Shown here: positions 15,567 through 26,489 of the stretch, one piece after another | How positions within the stretch are numbered: position 1 is the stretch's first letter | How the letters are laid out: every line of letters starts with the position of its first letter | Assembly (NCBI GenBank): GCA_050249415.1 | Contig: JBFWQO010000005.1 | Coordinates: forward strand, 124,001 to 188,000 | DNA length: 64,000 bases | DNA from: CADEFQ01 sp050249415 | GTDB taxonomy: Bacteria; Pseudomonadota; Gammaproteobacteria; Steroidobacterales; Steroidobacteraceae | Direction of reading: 5' to 3' | Position numbers and translations under genes: made by a program | The notes under the pieces: generated by a model | The model's database searches: none | What the model was told of the DNA's origin: nothing | What the model saw: only the letters and a program-made list of their open reading frames with translations

Positions 15567-16882
15567 GCGAGCTCCCCGAGGAAGGTGTCGATGGCCGCGA
15601 CGAGCCGCGCGGCATCGTCCGCGGCCGTGACGGGCGAGTACAGCATCATGTTGTGAAACGGCGTGAGCAGGAAGCCGCGATTGAGCAACGAGAGGTGCAT
15701 CGCGCGCTCGAGTGCCGGCTGCATCCTCGCGGCCGATTGCGTCGCGTTGGCTGCCGGCTCGCCGTAGCCGATCTCGAGCCGTGCACCGACGCGCGCGACA
15801 TGCCAGCCGAGCCGGCGACGCGCGAACAGCGTACGCAGCGCCTCGTCGAGCCGCTCCGCACCGGCGAGCATCCCGCGATAGGTCTCCCGCGTGTGCAGAG
15901 TCTCGAGCGCCGCCGCCAGCGCCGCGAGCGCGAGGGGGTTGGCCGCGAGGGTCGTCCCCATGCCGCTGTGGCCCTGCGCCTCGCCGCGCGCGGCGAGGAC
16001 GCGCTGCATGCCCGCCTCGACGGCCGCTGTGAAGCCATACACCGCGCACGGCAGGCCGCCGGCGATCGCCTTGCCGCACACGAGGATATCCGGCTCGAGC
16101 CCGCGCGTGCGCGTCTCCCCGCCGACGCCCGAGGACAACGTGTGGGTTTCGTCGACGACGAGGAGCGTCCCATGCCGGCGGGTGAGCGTACGCACGGCCT
16201 CGTGCAGTCCCGGCTGCGGCAGCACCAGACCCATGTTGGTCATTACCGGCTCATAGAGCAGCGCGGCGATGTCGCCTGCGCGCAGTCGCGATTCCAGGCC
16301 GGAGGAATCGTCGAACTCGACCTCGACGGCGCTCGTGCGCGCGTCGAACGCCGCGCCGATGCCGCCCGGCCGCAGCATGACGTCATCGACGGTGCCGTGG
16401 TAGCAGCCCGTGAACACGAGGACCTTCGGGCGACCGGTCAGCGCGCGCGCCCAGCGCAGCGCGGCACGGTTGGCGTCGCTCGCCGTCTGGGTCATCTGCC
16501 AGAACGGCAGGCCGAAGAGCTGCGCGAGCCGTACGCCGACGGCCGCGGCGCGTTCGTCCGGCAACATCGCGGTGAGCCCGCGCGCCGCTTGTGTCGCGAT
16601 GGCCTGCGCTACCGCAGGCGGAGAATGCCCGAACATCGCGCCCGTGTCGCCGAGGCAGAAATCGGCGTAGCGGTGGCCGTCGACGTCGGTCAGCACCGCA
16701 CCCTGCGCTGCGCGCAGCACCAGTGGAAACGGGGTCCCCCAGTCGCGCATCCAGTGCATCGGCACGCCGTTCAGCCAGTGTGCCGCGAGCGCCGGCGCGA
16801 GCGCGGCCGATCCCGGGTGGTCGGCAGCGAACCGCGCGGCTTCGGCCGCGGCGAGCTGCGCCACGCGCCGCGCGTCGAACAT
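15563..16882 (-). CDS. class III PLP-dependent aminotransferase
   Basis: A 439-residue fold-type I aminotransferase of class III, most like the glutamate-1-semialdehyde/omega-aminotransferase branch. The PLP lysine is Lys271 in VCGKAIAGGLPCAVYG, the PLP-pyridine Asp is Asp244 in LLVVDETHT, and GCYHGTVDD lines the phosphate pocket. It is not hemL itself in context, since no tetrapyrrole genes are nearby. The gene is first of a two-gene unit and overlaps the PuuA-like ligase gene by four bases (ATGA). Together they could transaminate and conjugate an amine substrate. Substrate assignment is inference. Confidence 0.8.
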   Translation of the reverse strand: MFDARRVAQLAAAEAARFAADHPGSAALAPALAAHWLNGVPMHWMRDWGTPFPLVLRAAQGAVLTDVDGHRYADFCLGDTGAMFGHSPPAVAQAIATQAARGLTAMLPDERAAAVGVRLAQLFGLPFWQMTQTASDANRAALRWARALTGRPKVLVFTGCYHGTVDDVMLRPGGIGAAFDARTSAVEVEFDDSSGLESRLRAGDIAALLYEPVMTNMGLVLPQPGLHEAVRTLTRRHGTLLVVDETHTLSSGVGGETRTRGLEPDILVCGKAIAGGLPCAVYGFTAAVEAGMQRVLAARGEAQGHSGMGTTLAANPLALAALAAALETLHTRETYRGMLAGAERLDEALRTLFARRRLGWHVARVGARLEIGYGEPAANATQSAARMQPALERAMHLSLLNRGFLLTPFHNMMLYSPVTAADDAARLVAAIDTFLGELA

Positions 16883-16884
16883 CG

Positions 16885-17235
16885 CTACTTGCGGTCCTTG
16901 CGGCCCTTGCCGACCTTGCGGGCCGGCTTCGCCTTCGCTTCAGGCTTCGCCTCGGGCTTCGACTCGGGCTTCGCCTCGGGCTTTTTCTCTTCCTTCTTCT
17001 CGTCCTTCTTTTCTTCTTGCGGAACCTCTACGAGATTCTTCTTTGATTCCTTGTCGGTCTTGAAGTCGGTTTCGTACCAGCCGCTGCCCTTCAGCCGGAA
17101 GACCGGCGCCGACAGCAGCTTCTTCAGGGTGGACCGGCCGCATGCAGGGCATTTGCGCAGCGGCGCATCGGTGATCTTCTGCATGGCCTCGAGGTGATGG
17201 CCACAGCTCCCGCACTGGTACTCGTAGAACGGCAT
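16885..17235 (-). CDS. FmdB family zinc-ribbon protein
   Basis: A 116-residue protein. The first ~45 residues are an FmdB-type zinc ribbon with four cysteines: Cys8/Cys11 (CGSC) and Cys29/Cys32 (CPAC). The remainder is a highly charged Lys/Glu/Pro-Ala tail with repeated KPEA units, probably disordered. The start ATG (MPFYEYQC) has GGGAGG upstream and a TAGAAT hexamer (17253-17258, minus strand) a short leader away. In many gammaproteobacteria an fmdB-like gene precedes aspS; here it sits a few kilobases from aspS and beside clpB. The biochemical role of the family is not settled. Confidence 0.8.
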   Translation of the reverse strand: MPFYEYQCGSCGHHLEAMQKITDAPLRKCPACGRSTLKKLLSAPVFRLKGSGWYETDFKTDKESKKNLVEVPQEEKKDEKKEEKKPEAKPESKPEAKPEAKAKPARKVGKGRKDRK

Positions 17236-17278
17236 GAATCCTCCCGGCGCCGATTCTACGGGGAATCCGCGCGGCCGA

Positions 17279-19858
<2,580 letters not shown>

Positions 19859-19865
19859 ACGCGCG

Positions 19866-19893
19866 ATATGGGGGCGCCGCCGCCCGACTCAAG
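19866..19893 (-). promoter_or_regulatory. sigma-32 (heat-shock) promoter of clpB
   Basis: On the minus strand CTTGAGT (19893-19887), a 13-base spacer and CCCCATAT (19873-19866) match the established RpoH consensus CTTGAAA...CCCCATNT. The -35 element overlaps the ZIP stop codon. Transcription would start about seven bases further, at or next to the clpB ATG (19858). Confidence 0.65.
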
Positions 19894-20677
19894 AGGGTCC
19901 GTGCGCGGAGTGCTCGACGAAGGCGATGATGGCGATGCCGAGCGCCATCAGGGCCACCTGGACGAGGCTCGACCGGGCATCGACGCGGCGGTGCAGGCCC
20001 GGGATCAGGTCGGCGACGGCCACATAGAGCAGGCTCGCGGCGGCGACCGCGAGGACATAGGGGAGCGCACCGAGCACCGGGCTCAGCGCGAACCAGGCGG
20101 CGATGCCGCCCAGGACCGCCCCGAGGCTCGTCGCGAGGTTGAACCACAGCGCGCGCGCGCGCGACCAGCCGGCGTGCAGCAGCACCGCGAAATCACCCAC
20201 TTCCTGCGGTATCTCGTGGGCCGCCACGGCGAGCGCGGTCGCGATGCCGAGCCGGGTATCGGTGAGGAACGCCGCGGCGATCAGTACACCGTCGAGCGCA
20301 TTGTGCAAGGCGTCGCCCGTGAGCACGAGCCACGCCGCGGCCTGCTCATGGGGATCGTCGGGGTGCTCGCCGTGACAATGCCTCCAGAGGACGAGTTTCT
20401 CGAGCATGAAGAAAAGGAACAGCCCGGCGACGAGCGCGAGGCCGATGCCGTGCGCGCCACCCTCGCCTGCACCCTCGATCGCGCGCGGCAGCAGCGCGAG
20501 CAGTGCCGCCCCGATCAACGCGCCCGTCGCGAAGCTCACGAGGTACGGCAGGCTCCGCGATCGCGCCCCGGCAGGCAGCAGCAACATGAGGCCCGCGCAC
20601 GCGGCACTGGCGAGGCCGCTGAGCGCGGTCGCGAGCACGATGATGGCGAGGCTGCCCACGCCAGGCTCGGCCATCAT
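19889..20677 (-). CDS. ZIP family divalent metal transporter
   Basis: A 262-residue membrane protein with about eight hydrophobic helices in the ZIP pattern. The metal-site helices show HNALDG (helix 4) and HEIPQE (helix 5), the signature His/Asp/Glu residues of the family. A short His/Asp-rich loop (HCHGEHPDDPHEQ) lies before helix 4, as is common in zinc transporters. It probably moves zinc or another divalent metal into the cytoplasm. The ATG at 20677 overlaps the pgeF stop as ATGA; an ATG three bases later is equally possible. In Escherichia coli pgeF is followed directly by clpB, so this gene is an insertion in that order. Confidence 0.85.
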   Translation of the reverse strand: MMAEPGVGSLAIIVLATALSGLASAACAGLMLLLPAGARSRSLPYLVSFATGALIGAALLALLPRAIEGAGEGGAHGIGLALVAGLFLFFMLEKLVLWRHCHGEHPDDPHEQAAAWLVLTGDALHNALDGVLIAAAFLTDTRLGIATALAVAAHEIPQEVGDFAVLLHAGWSRARALWFNLATSLGAVLGGIAAWFALSPVLGALPYVLAVAAASLLYVAVADLIPGLHRRVDARSSLVQVALMALGIAIIAFVEHSAHGPS

Positions 20678-21420
20678 GCAGGGCCCAGCCATGCGAGGGC
20701 CGCCATGCGACCGCACTCACCGTCGCGGCGAAACGAGAAGAACCGCTCGCGATCGGCGAACGTGCACGATCCGTCCACGGCAACCTCCCGGATGCCGCCA
20801 GCCACGAGGCGCTGCTGCGCGAGGCGCGGCAGATCGCACCACCAGCGATCGCCACGGCCGGGGCGAAACGCCGCGGCCGCGGCCGCATCGCTCGCGATGA
20901 ACGCGCTGCGCACGTCTTCGCCGACCTCGAAATGCCGCGGCCCGATCGACGGGCCGAGCCACGCGACGAGCTCCGCGCCCGGCACCGCCATCGCCCGGAT
21001 CGTCGCCTCGAGTATGCCGGCCGCGAGCCCGCGCCAGCCGGCATGCGCCACGCCGACCACGGAGCCGTCGCGCGACGCGAGGAGCACCGGCAGGCAGTCA
21101 GCGACGAGCGCCGCGCAGACGACGCCCGGTGCGCGGGTGACTGCGGCATCGGCCGGGCCGGGCGGCGCCCCGCCTTGCGCACCGAGGTCGCGTACCACGA
21201 CCCCGTGCACCTGCTGCAACCACACCGGACTCGCCGGCAGCGCCAGTGCCTGTGCGAGGCGCCGGCGATTCGCGGCGACGCGCACCGGGTCGTCACCGAC
21301 ATGGGCACCGAGATTGAGCGTATCGAACGGCGCCGCGCTCACGCCTCCCGTCCGCAGCGTGAAGGCGGCGCGCACGCGCGCCGGCGCCGCCCATTGCGGT
21401 GTGATCCACATGGATTGCAT
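20674..21420 (-). CDS. pgeF: laccase-domain purine nucleoside phosphorylase / polyphenol oxidase PgeF
   Basis: A 248-residue YfiH/laccase-domain protein. Known members cleave purine nucleosides phosphorolytically and remove L-Ser mis-incorporated into peptidoglycan precursors. The metal-site residues are seen in QQVHGVVV, VADCLPVLL and VAHAGWRG. The C-terminal CTFADRERFFSFRRDG is also family-typical. The neighbourhood rluD/pgeF/clpB is conserved in gammaproteobacteria, though here other genes are inserted on both sides. It overlaps the ZIP gene by four bases and diverges from cstA. Confidence 0.9.
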   Translation of the reverse strand: MQSMWITPQWAAPARVRAAFTLRTGGVSAAPFDTLNLGAHVGDDPVRVAANRRRLAQALALPASPVWLQQVHGVVVRDLGAQGGAPPGPADAAVTRAPGVVCAALVADCLPVLLASRDGSVVGVAHAGWRGLAAGILEATIRAMAVPGAELVAWLGPSIGPRHFEVGEDVRSAFIASDAAAAAAFRPGRGDRWWCDLPRLAQQRLVAGGIREVAVDGSCTFADRERFFSFRRDGECGRMAALAWLGPA

Positions 21421-21452
21421 GATCCGGTGTCGGGCCGACGAATGCGAGGGGT

Positions 21453-23495
21453 ATGAAGCGACTTTTCTGGCTTGCCGTTGCCGCCGCGGGCGCGTATGCG
21501 CTCGGCGGACTCGCCCTCCACCGAGGCGAGAGCATCAACGCGCTGTGGATCATCGTCGCCGCGGTCTGCATTTACGCCCTCGGCTTCCGCTTCTATTCCG
21601 CCTGGGTCGCCGCGCGGGTTCTCGTGATCGACCCGACGCGCGCGACGCCCGCCGAACGGCTCGACAACGGCCGCGATTTCATGCCGACGAATCGCTGGAT
21701 CGCCTTCGGCCATCACTTCGCGGCGATCGCGGGCCCGGGCCCCCTCATCGGGCCCACCCTCGCGGCCCAGTTCGGCTACCTGCCGGGCACCCTGTGGATT
21801 CTCGTCGGCGCCGTACTCGGCGGCTGCGTACAGGACATGACGATCCTCCTGCTCTCGACCCGGCGCAACGGGCGCAGCCTCGGCCAGATGGCGCGCGATG
21901 AACTGGGCCCCGTCGGCGGCGTCGCGGCGCTCGCCGGCACGCTCGTGATCATGGTGATCCTGATCGCGGTACTCGGCCTCGTCGTCGTGAACGCGATGAA
22001 GCACAGCCCCTGGGCCACGGCGACCGTGTTCGCGACCATACCGATCGGCATCCTCGTCGGCCTGTACCTGCGCAGCTGGCGGCCCGGGCGCGTGCTCGAG
22101 GCCTCGCTGATCGGCGTGAGCCTGCTGCTGCTCGCCGTGATCGGCGGCGGCTGGGTGAATGCGAGCCCGGCGATCCGCGGCTGGTTCGACCATGACGGCC
22201 TCACGCTCGCGTGGTTCGTGATCGGCTATGGCTGGTGCGCGGCGATCCTGCCGGTCTGGCTGCTGCTCGCGCCGCGCGACTACCTGTCGACATTCCTGAA
22301 GCTCGGCACGATCGCGCTGCTCGCGATCGCGATCCTCATCGCGCAGCCCGACATCCGCATGCCGGCGATCACGCAGTTCGTCGACGGCAGCGGCCCGATC
22401 TTCGGCGGCAAGGTGTTCCCGTTCGTGTTCATCACGGTCGCGTGCGGCGCCGTGTCGGGCTTCCACGCGCTCGTCGCGAGCGGCACCACGCCGAAGCTCG
22501 TCTCGTCCGAGGCGGACGTGCGCCTGATCGGCTACGGCAGCATGGCGCTGGAATCCTTCGTCGCGATCATGGCGATGATCGCCGCGACGCTGCTCGATCC
22601 GGGCGTGTACTTCGCGATCAATACCGCGCCCGGCGTCGTCGGCGCGACGCCCGAGGCCGCCGTCGCGACCATCAGCTCGTGGGGCTTTCCGGTCACGGTC
22701 GACCAGATGGCGGCGCTCGCGCACGCAATGGGCGAAAGCACGCTGTTCTCGCGCACGGGCGGCGCGCCGTCGCTGGCCGTCGGCATGGCGAGCATCTTCG
22801 CGAGCACCTTCGGCGAGTCGCTGCTCGCGATCTGGTACCACTTCGCGATCATGTTCGAGGCGGTGTTCATCCTGACGACGCTCGACGCCGGCACGCGCGT
22901 CGGGCGCTTCATGCTGCAGGACGCGCTCGGCAACCTCTGGCAGCCGATCGGCCGGACCTCCTGGTATCCGTCGGTGCTCGCCGCGAGCACGCTGGTCGTC
23001 GCCGCGTGGGGTTATTTCCTCTACATCGGCGTGATCGACCCGAACGGCGGCGTCAACATCCTCTGGCCGCTGTTCGGCATCGCGAACCAGATGCTCGCGG
23101 CGATCGCGCTGTCCGTCGCGACCGGCATCATCGTCAAGCAGGGCAAGCTGCGTTACGCCTGGGTCACGGCGGCGCCGCTCGCGTGGCTCGCGATCGTCAC
23201 GACCACGGCGGCGGTGCAGAAGATCGTCAGCGACGATCCGCGCATCGGCTTCTTCGCCGCCGCGGGCGATCTCGCCGCGAAACTCGCCGCGGGCACGCTG
23301 CCCCCGGAGCGTGCGGCGGTCGCGCCGCAGCTCATCTTCAACCAGCAACTCGACGCGTGGCTCACGGGCTTCTTCGTCGTCGTCGTGTGGCTCGTGATCG
23401 CCGACATGCTGCGCGTGTGCTGGCGCGCCGCCACGGGCCGGGCCGTGCTGCCGAGTTCCGAGGCGCCGTACGCGCCTGCGCGGAGCGCCGCGTGA
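21453..23495 (+). CDS. cstA: carbon starvation protein CstA (pyruvate/peptide transporter)
   Basis: A 680-residue polytopic inner-membrane protein with roughly 16-18 hydrophobic segments. It matches CstA throughout: RATPAERLDNGRDFMPTN, GHHFAAIAGPGPLIGP and WILVGAVLGGCVQD. Family members have been shown to import pyruvate or peptides under carbon limitation. A GAGGGG sits just before the ATG. The stop codon overlaps the next gene as GTGA, and that gene is the usual CstA partner YbdD. It diverges from pgeF across about 32 bases. No CRP-like site is obvious. Confidence 0.95.
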   Translation: MKRLFWLAVAAAGAYALGGLALHRGESINALWIIVAAVCIYALGFRFYSAWVAARVLVIDPTRATPAERLDNGRDFMPTNRWIAFGHHFAAIAGPGPLIGPTLAAQFGYLPGTLWILVGAVLGGCVQDMTILLLSTRRNGRSLGQMARDELGPVGGVAALAGTLVIMVILIAVLGLVVVNAMKHSPWATATVFATIPIGILVGLYLRSWRPGRVLEASLIGVSLLLLAVIGGGWVNASPAIRGWFDHDGLTLAWFVIGYGWCAAILPVWLLLAPRDYLSTFLKLGTIALLAIAILIAQPDIRMPAITQFVDGSGPIFGGKVFPFVFITVACGAVSGFHALVASGTTPKLVSSEADVRLIGYGSMALESFVAIMAMIAATLLDPGVYFAINTAPGVVGATPEAAVATISSWGFPVTVDQMAALAHAMGESTLFSRTGGAPSLAVGMASIFASTFGESLLAIWYHFAIMFEAVFILTTLDAGTRVGRFMLQDALGNLWQPIGRTSWYPSVLAASTLVVAAWGYFLYIGVIDPNGGVNILWPLFGIANQMLAAIALSVATGIIVKQGKLRYAWVTAAPLAWLAIVTTTAAVQKIVSDDPRIGFFAAAGDLAAKLAAGTLPPERAAVAPQLIFNQQLDAWLTGFFVVVVWLVIADMLRVCWRAATGRAVLPSSEAPYAPARSAA

Positions 23496-23683
23496 AGCGC
23501 CGCCTGCTGGCGCTCGCCGCGCGGACCCGTCGGCTGGTCGGCCGGCTGAACGGCGACGCGGCCTACGAACGGTTCGTCGCACACCGCTGCTCCGTTCACC
23601 CCGGCGAGCCGTTACCATCGCGCAGGGAGTTCTGGTGCGGCGAGGTCGAACGCAAATGGCAGGGCATCCATCGATGCTGCTGA
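23492..23683 (+). CDS. ybdD: YbdD/YjiX family CstA partner
   Basis: A 63-residue protein starting at GTG in the GTGA overlap with cstA. The pattern VGRLNGDAAYERFVAHRC...EFWCGEVERKWQ matches the DUF466/YbdD-YjiX family, small proteins nearly always encoded next to cstA or btsT. In that context it is thought to support the transporter. It carries four cysteines (HRC, WC, RCC at the end). Its 3' end overlaps the apbE reading frame by 28 bases. Confidence 0.85.
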   Translation: MKRRLLALAARTRRLVGRLNGDAAYERFVAHRCSVHPGEPLPSRREFWCGEVERKWQGIHRCC

Positions 23684-24678
23684 GGCTCGCCACGTGGGCC
23701 ATCGCGGCGGGCGCCGCGCTTGCGGCGGCGGGCACCGCCGCCGCAAGCGCGGCTCCGGACGGCGCGTGGCACCAGCGCGAAGCGGCGATCATGGGCACGC
23801 GGATCGCGGTGGAACTGTGGTCGCGCACCGATGCGCAAGGCGAGGCTGCGATCGACGCCGTCATGGCGGAAATGCGGCGCGTCGATATGCTGATGAGCCA
23901 CTACAAGCCCGAAAGCCAGTTGTCGCGCATCAACGCGCACGCCGCGGAGGAACCCGTGCGCGTCGACCGCGAGCTCTACGACCTGATCGCGCGCTCGCTC
24001 GATTACTCGCGGCTCACGAACGGCGCGTTCGACATCACCTACGCGAGCGTCGGCTACCTCTACGATTACCGGCACCATGTGAAGCCCGACGAGGCCCAGA
24101 TCGAGGCCCATCTCGCGGCGGTCGACTGGCGCAGCCTCGAGCTCGATCCGAAGAACGCGACGGTGCGCTTCAGGAAGCCGGGCATGCGCATCGACCTCGG
24201 CGGTTTCGCCAAGGGCTACGCGGTCGATCGCAGCATCGAGCTGCTGAAGGCCCGCGGCATCGAACACGCCTCGGTCAGCGCCGGCGGCGACACGCGCATC
24301 CTCGGCGACCGCTTCGGCCGGCCGTGGATGGTCGGCATCCGCCACCCGGACGACCCGCAGCGCATGATCCTCAGGATCCCGCTCGAGAATATCGCGCTGT
24401 CGACCTCGGGCGACTACGAGCGCTACTTCGACGAGAACGGCGTGCGCTACCACCACATCATCGATCCGCGCACCGGCCACTCCGCGAGCAAGGTGCGCAG
24501 CGCGACGATCATCGGGCCGACCGCGACGCAGACCGACGGCCTGTCGAAAACGGCGTTCGTGCTGGGCCCCGGGAAGTCGCTCGAGATCCTGGCGCGCATT
24601 CCCGATGTCGACGCGGTGTTCGTCGGCCCGGACGGCAAGGTCTACTACACCCCGGGGCTCACGCCGCCCACCCGCTGA
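23656..24678 (+). CDS. apbE: FAD:protein FMN transferase ApbE
   Basis: About 340 residues. ApbE attaches FMN covalently to Thr of periplasmic or membrane flavoproteins such as NqrB/NqrC and RnfG. The N-terminus is a signal sequence (MLLRLATWAIAAGAALAAAG), so the enzyme is exported. Family landmarks are MGTRIAVELW, the flavin-binding GGFAKGYAVDR, SAGGDTRILG, the Mg/FAD motif HHIIDPRTGHSA and ATQTDGLSKTAFVLG. The start is ATG 23656 or ATG 23674; the former has GAGG upstream. It overlaps ybdD and is probably co-transcribed with cstA. Its stop (TGA) abuts the stop of rluD with no intergenic base. No clear acceptor flavoprotein gene is in the window. Confidence 0.9.
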   Translation: MAGHPSMLLRLATWAIAAGAALAAAGTAAASAAPDGAWHQREAAIMGTRIAVELWSRTDAQGEAAIDAVMAEMRRVDMLMSHYKPESQLSRINAHAAEEPVRVDRELYDLIARSLDYSRLTNGAFDITYASVGYLYDYRHHVKPDEAQIEAHLAAVDWRSLELDPKNATVRFRKPGMRIDLGGFAKGYAVDRSIELLKARGIEHASVSAGGDTRILGDRFGRPWMVGIRHPDDPQRMILRIPLENIALSTSGDYERYFDENGVRYHHIIDPRTGHSASKVRSATIIGPTATQTDGLSKTAFVLGPGKSLEILARIPDVDAVFVGPDGKVYYTPGLTPPTR

Positions 24679-25626
24679 TCAGCCGGCCCGCAGCGCCTCG
24701 AGCAACGCCGCCATGTCCGCGGGCAGCGGCGCTTCGAAAGCGAGTGCCTCACCGCTCGCCGGGTGCGCGAACGCGAGCCGCGCCGCGTGCAGCGCCTGGC
24801 GATGAAAGCCGCCGAGCGCCTCGCGCAGCGCCGGGGACGCGCCCGCGGGCATCCGCCGCCGGCCGCCGTACACCGGATCGCCCACGATCGGGAAGCCGGC
24901 GTGCGCCAGGTGCACGCGGATCTGGTGCGTACGCCCGGTCTCGAGCGTGACGCGCACGAAGGTGTGCGCGCGAAAGCGCTCGACGACGCGATAGTGCGTG
25001 ATCGCTTCGCGCCCGCCCTCGCGCACCGCCATCTTCACCCGCGCCGAGCGATGGCGACCGATCGGTTCGTCGATCGTGCCGCCGCCCGTCATCACGCCGG
25101 TCGCGAGCGCGAGGTACTCACGCGAAATCTCGCGCGCGGCGAGGCGCTCGACGAGCGCCGCGTGCGCCTCGATCGTGCGCGCGACGACCATCAGCCCGCT
25201 CGTGTCCTTGTCGAGGCGATGGACGAGCCCGGCGCGCGGGACGTGCGAGAGATTCGCGTCGTGCGCGAGGAGCCCGTTCTGCAGCGTGCCCTCGCGACGA
25301 CCGGCGCCGGGGTGCACGACGAGCCCGGCCGGCTTGTCGATCACGAGGATGTCGCGGTCCTCGTACACGATCGGCAACGGCATCGCCTGCGCCGCCACGC
25401 GCGTCCCGGCGGGCACTTCGCCGACGAGTGCGATCTCCTCGCCGCCGAGCACACGGTCCCGCGCACGGGCCGGCCGGCCGTCGATCGTCACCGTGCCCTG
25501 CTCGATCCAGCTCTGGATGCGCGAACGCGAATACTGGGGCAACTGCCGCGCGAGCGCCTGGTCGAGGCGCAGGCCGGCCAGGCCCGGGTCGAGGCGGAAG
25601 TCGTGTCTGCGGAACTCGCCTGTCAT
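24679..25626 (-). CDS. rluD: 23S rRNA pseudouridine synthase RluD
   Basis: RluD makes pseudouridines at positions 1911, 1915 and 1917 in helix 69 of 23S rRNA. At 315 residues it has an N-terminal S4 RNA-binding domain (about 18-70) and the catalytic motif HRLDKDTSG with Asp139. The phrase GRTHQIRVHLAHAGFPIVGD is also diagnostic. RluD is preferred over RluC because bamD lies divergently next to it, the arrangement in Escherichia coli. A TATAGA hexamer lies exactly 6 bases before its ATG and no Shine-Dalgarno is visible. It converges on apbE with abutting stop codons. Confidence 0.93.
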   Translation of the reverse strand: MTGEFRRHDFRLDPGLAGLRLDQALARQLPQYSRSRIQSWIEQGTVTIDGRPARARDRVLGGEEIALVGEVPAGTRVAAQAMPLPIVYEDRDILVIDKPAGLVVHPGAGRREGTLQNGLLAHDANLSHVPRAGLVHRLDKDTSGLMVVARTIEAHAALVERLAAREISREYLALATGVMTGGGTIDEPIGRHRSARVKMAVREGGREAITHYRVVERFRAHTFVRVTLETGRTHQIRVHLAHAGFPIVGDPVYGGRRRMPAGASPALREALGGFHRQALHAARLAFAHPASGEALAFEAPLPADMAALLEALRAG

Positions 25627-25632
25627 TATTTG

Positions 25633-25640
25633 TCTATACT
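25633..25640. promoter_or_regulatory. bidirectional -10 region between rluD and bamD
   Basis: TCTATACT gives TATACT on the plus strand (25635-25640, toward bamD) and TATAGA on the minus strand (25638-25633, toward rluD). The minus-strand hexamer is 6 bases from the rluD ATG. No strong -35 elements are seen on either side. Confidence 0.4.
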
Positions 25641-25679
25641 CCCGGTTTCGTGGCCATATTCCAACGAGAGGCCCCCCGT

Positions 25680-26486
25680 TTGAAGTCGAGATTCCCCGCG
25701 CCGCCCGGCGGTCGCCCGATCCTGTTCGTCGCGCTCGCCGTTCTCGTCGCCGTGGCGGGCTGCCGCACGAACCGGCAGGATGAGTACGCGAAGACCAATC
25801 CCGAGGTGCTGTATCAGCAGGCCCACAAGGCGCTGATGAACCAGGACTTCGACAATTCGATCCGCATGTACGAGGCGCTCACCGCGCGCTACCCGTTCGC
25901 GCCCGAATCGCGCCAGGCGCGCCTCGACCTGATCTATGCCTACTACCGCGGTCGCGAGGCCGAGAGCGCGATCGACGCCGCGGAGACCTTCATCCGCGAG
26001 AACCCGACCCACCCGCGCGTCGACTATGCGTGGTACGTGAAGGGGCTCGTCGATTTCGAGCGCCTGCCGAACCGGATCGAGCGGCTGTTCAATGTCGACC
26101 TGTCCGAGCGCCCGCCGCAGACCGCCGCCAAGGCGTTCGCGTCGTTCAAGGTGATCGTCGAGCAATATCCCAAAAGCGAGTATGCGCACGACGCGCGCCG
26201 GCGCATGCTGTACCTGCGCAACCGCCTCGCCGACTATGAGCTCAATGTCGCGCGCTACTACGTCAAGCGCGGCGCCTGGGTGGCCGCTGCGCAGCGCGCG
26301 AAGCAGACGATCGAACAGTACGACGGCTCGCCCGCGGTGCGGGAAGCGCTCGAAATCCTGATCGAATCCTACGACCGGCTCGGCCTGAAGCCGCTCGCGG
26401 AGCAGGCGCGGGCCGTGTATGCGGTCAATTTCCCGGCCGACACGCGCCGCGTCGCCGAAAAGAGGCGCTGGTGGAAATTCTGGTGA
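25680..26486 (+). CDS. bamD: outer-membrane assembly lipoprotein BamD
   Basis: BamD is the essential lipoprotein of the BAM complex that folds proteins into the outer membrane. From the TTG at 25680 it has about 268 residues: a signal peptide with lipobox VAVAGC (Cys28), then five TPR-like repeats (YQQAHKALMNQDFDNSIRMY onward). Conserved landmarks include PTHPRVDYAWYVKGL and VARYYVKRGAWVAAAQRA. The TTG has GAGAGG eight bases upstream; a GTG at 25650 is an in-frame alternative close to the predicted transcription start. It is divergent from rluD, the conserved arrangement, and converges on nadE four bases later. Confidence 0.93.
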   Translation: MKSRFPAPPGGRPILFVALAVLVAVAGCRTNRQDEYAKTNPEVLYQQAHKALMNQDFDNSIRMYEALTARYPFAPESRQARLDLIYAYYRGREAESAIDAAETFIRENPTHPRVDYAWYVKGLVDFERLPNRIERLFNVDLSERPPQTAAKAFASFKVIVEQYPKSEYAHDARRRMLYLRNRLADYELNVARYYVKRGAWVAAAQRAKQTIEQYDGSPAVREALEILIESYDRLGLKPLAEQARAVYAVNFPADTRRVAEKRRWWKFW

Positions 26487-26489
26487 CGC

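Noticed and set aside
13018..15615. An 865-codon minus-strand frame over aspS, the regulator and the ligase
   Set aside because: A shadow frame; the ligase is recognised in a different minus-strand frame.
14223..16079. A longer ligase reading frame starting upstream at 16079
   Set aside because: The extra 171 codons lie inside the aminotransferase gene and encode low-complexity Arg-rich sequence; ATG 15566 with the ATGA overlap is the real start.
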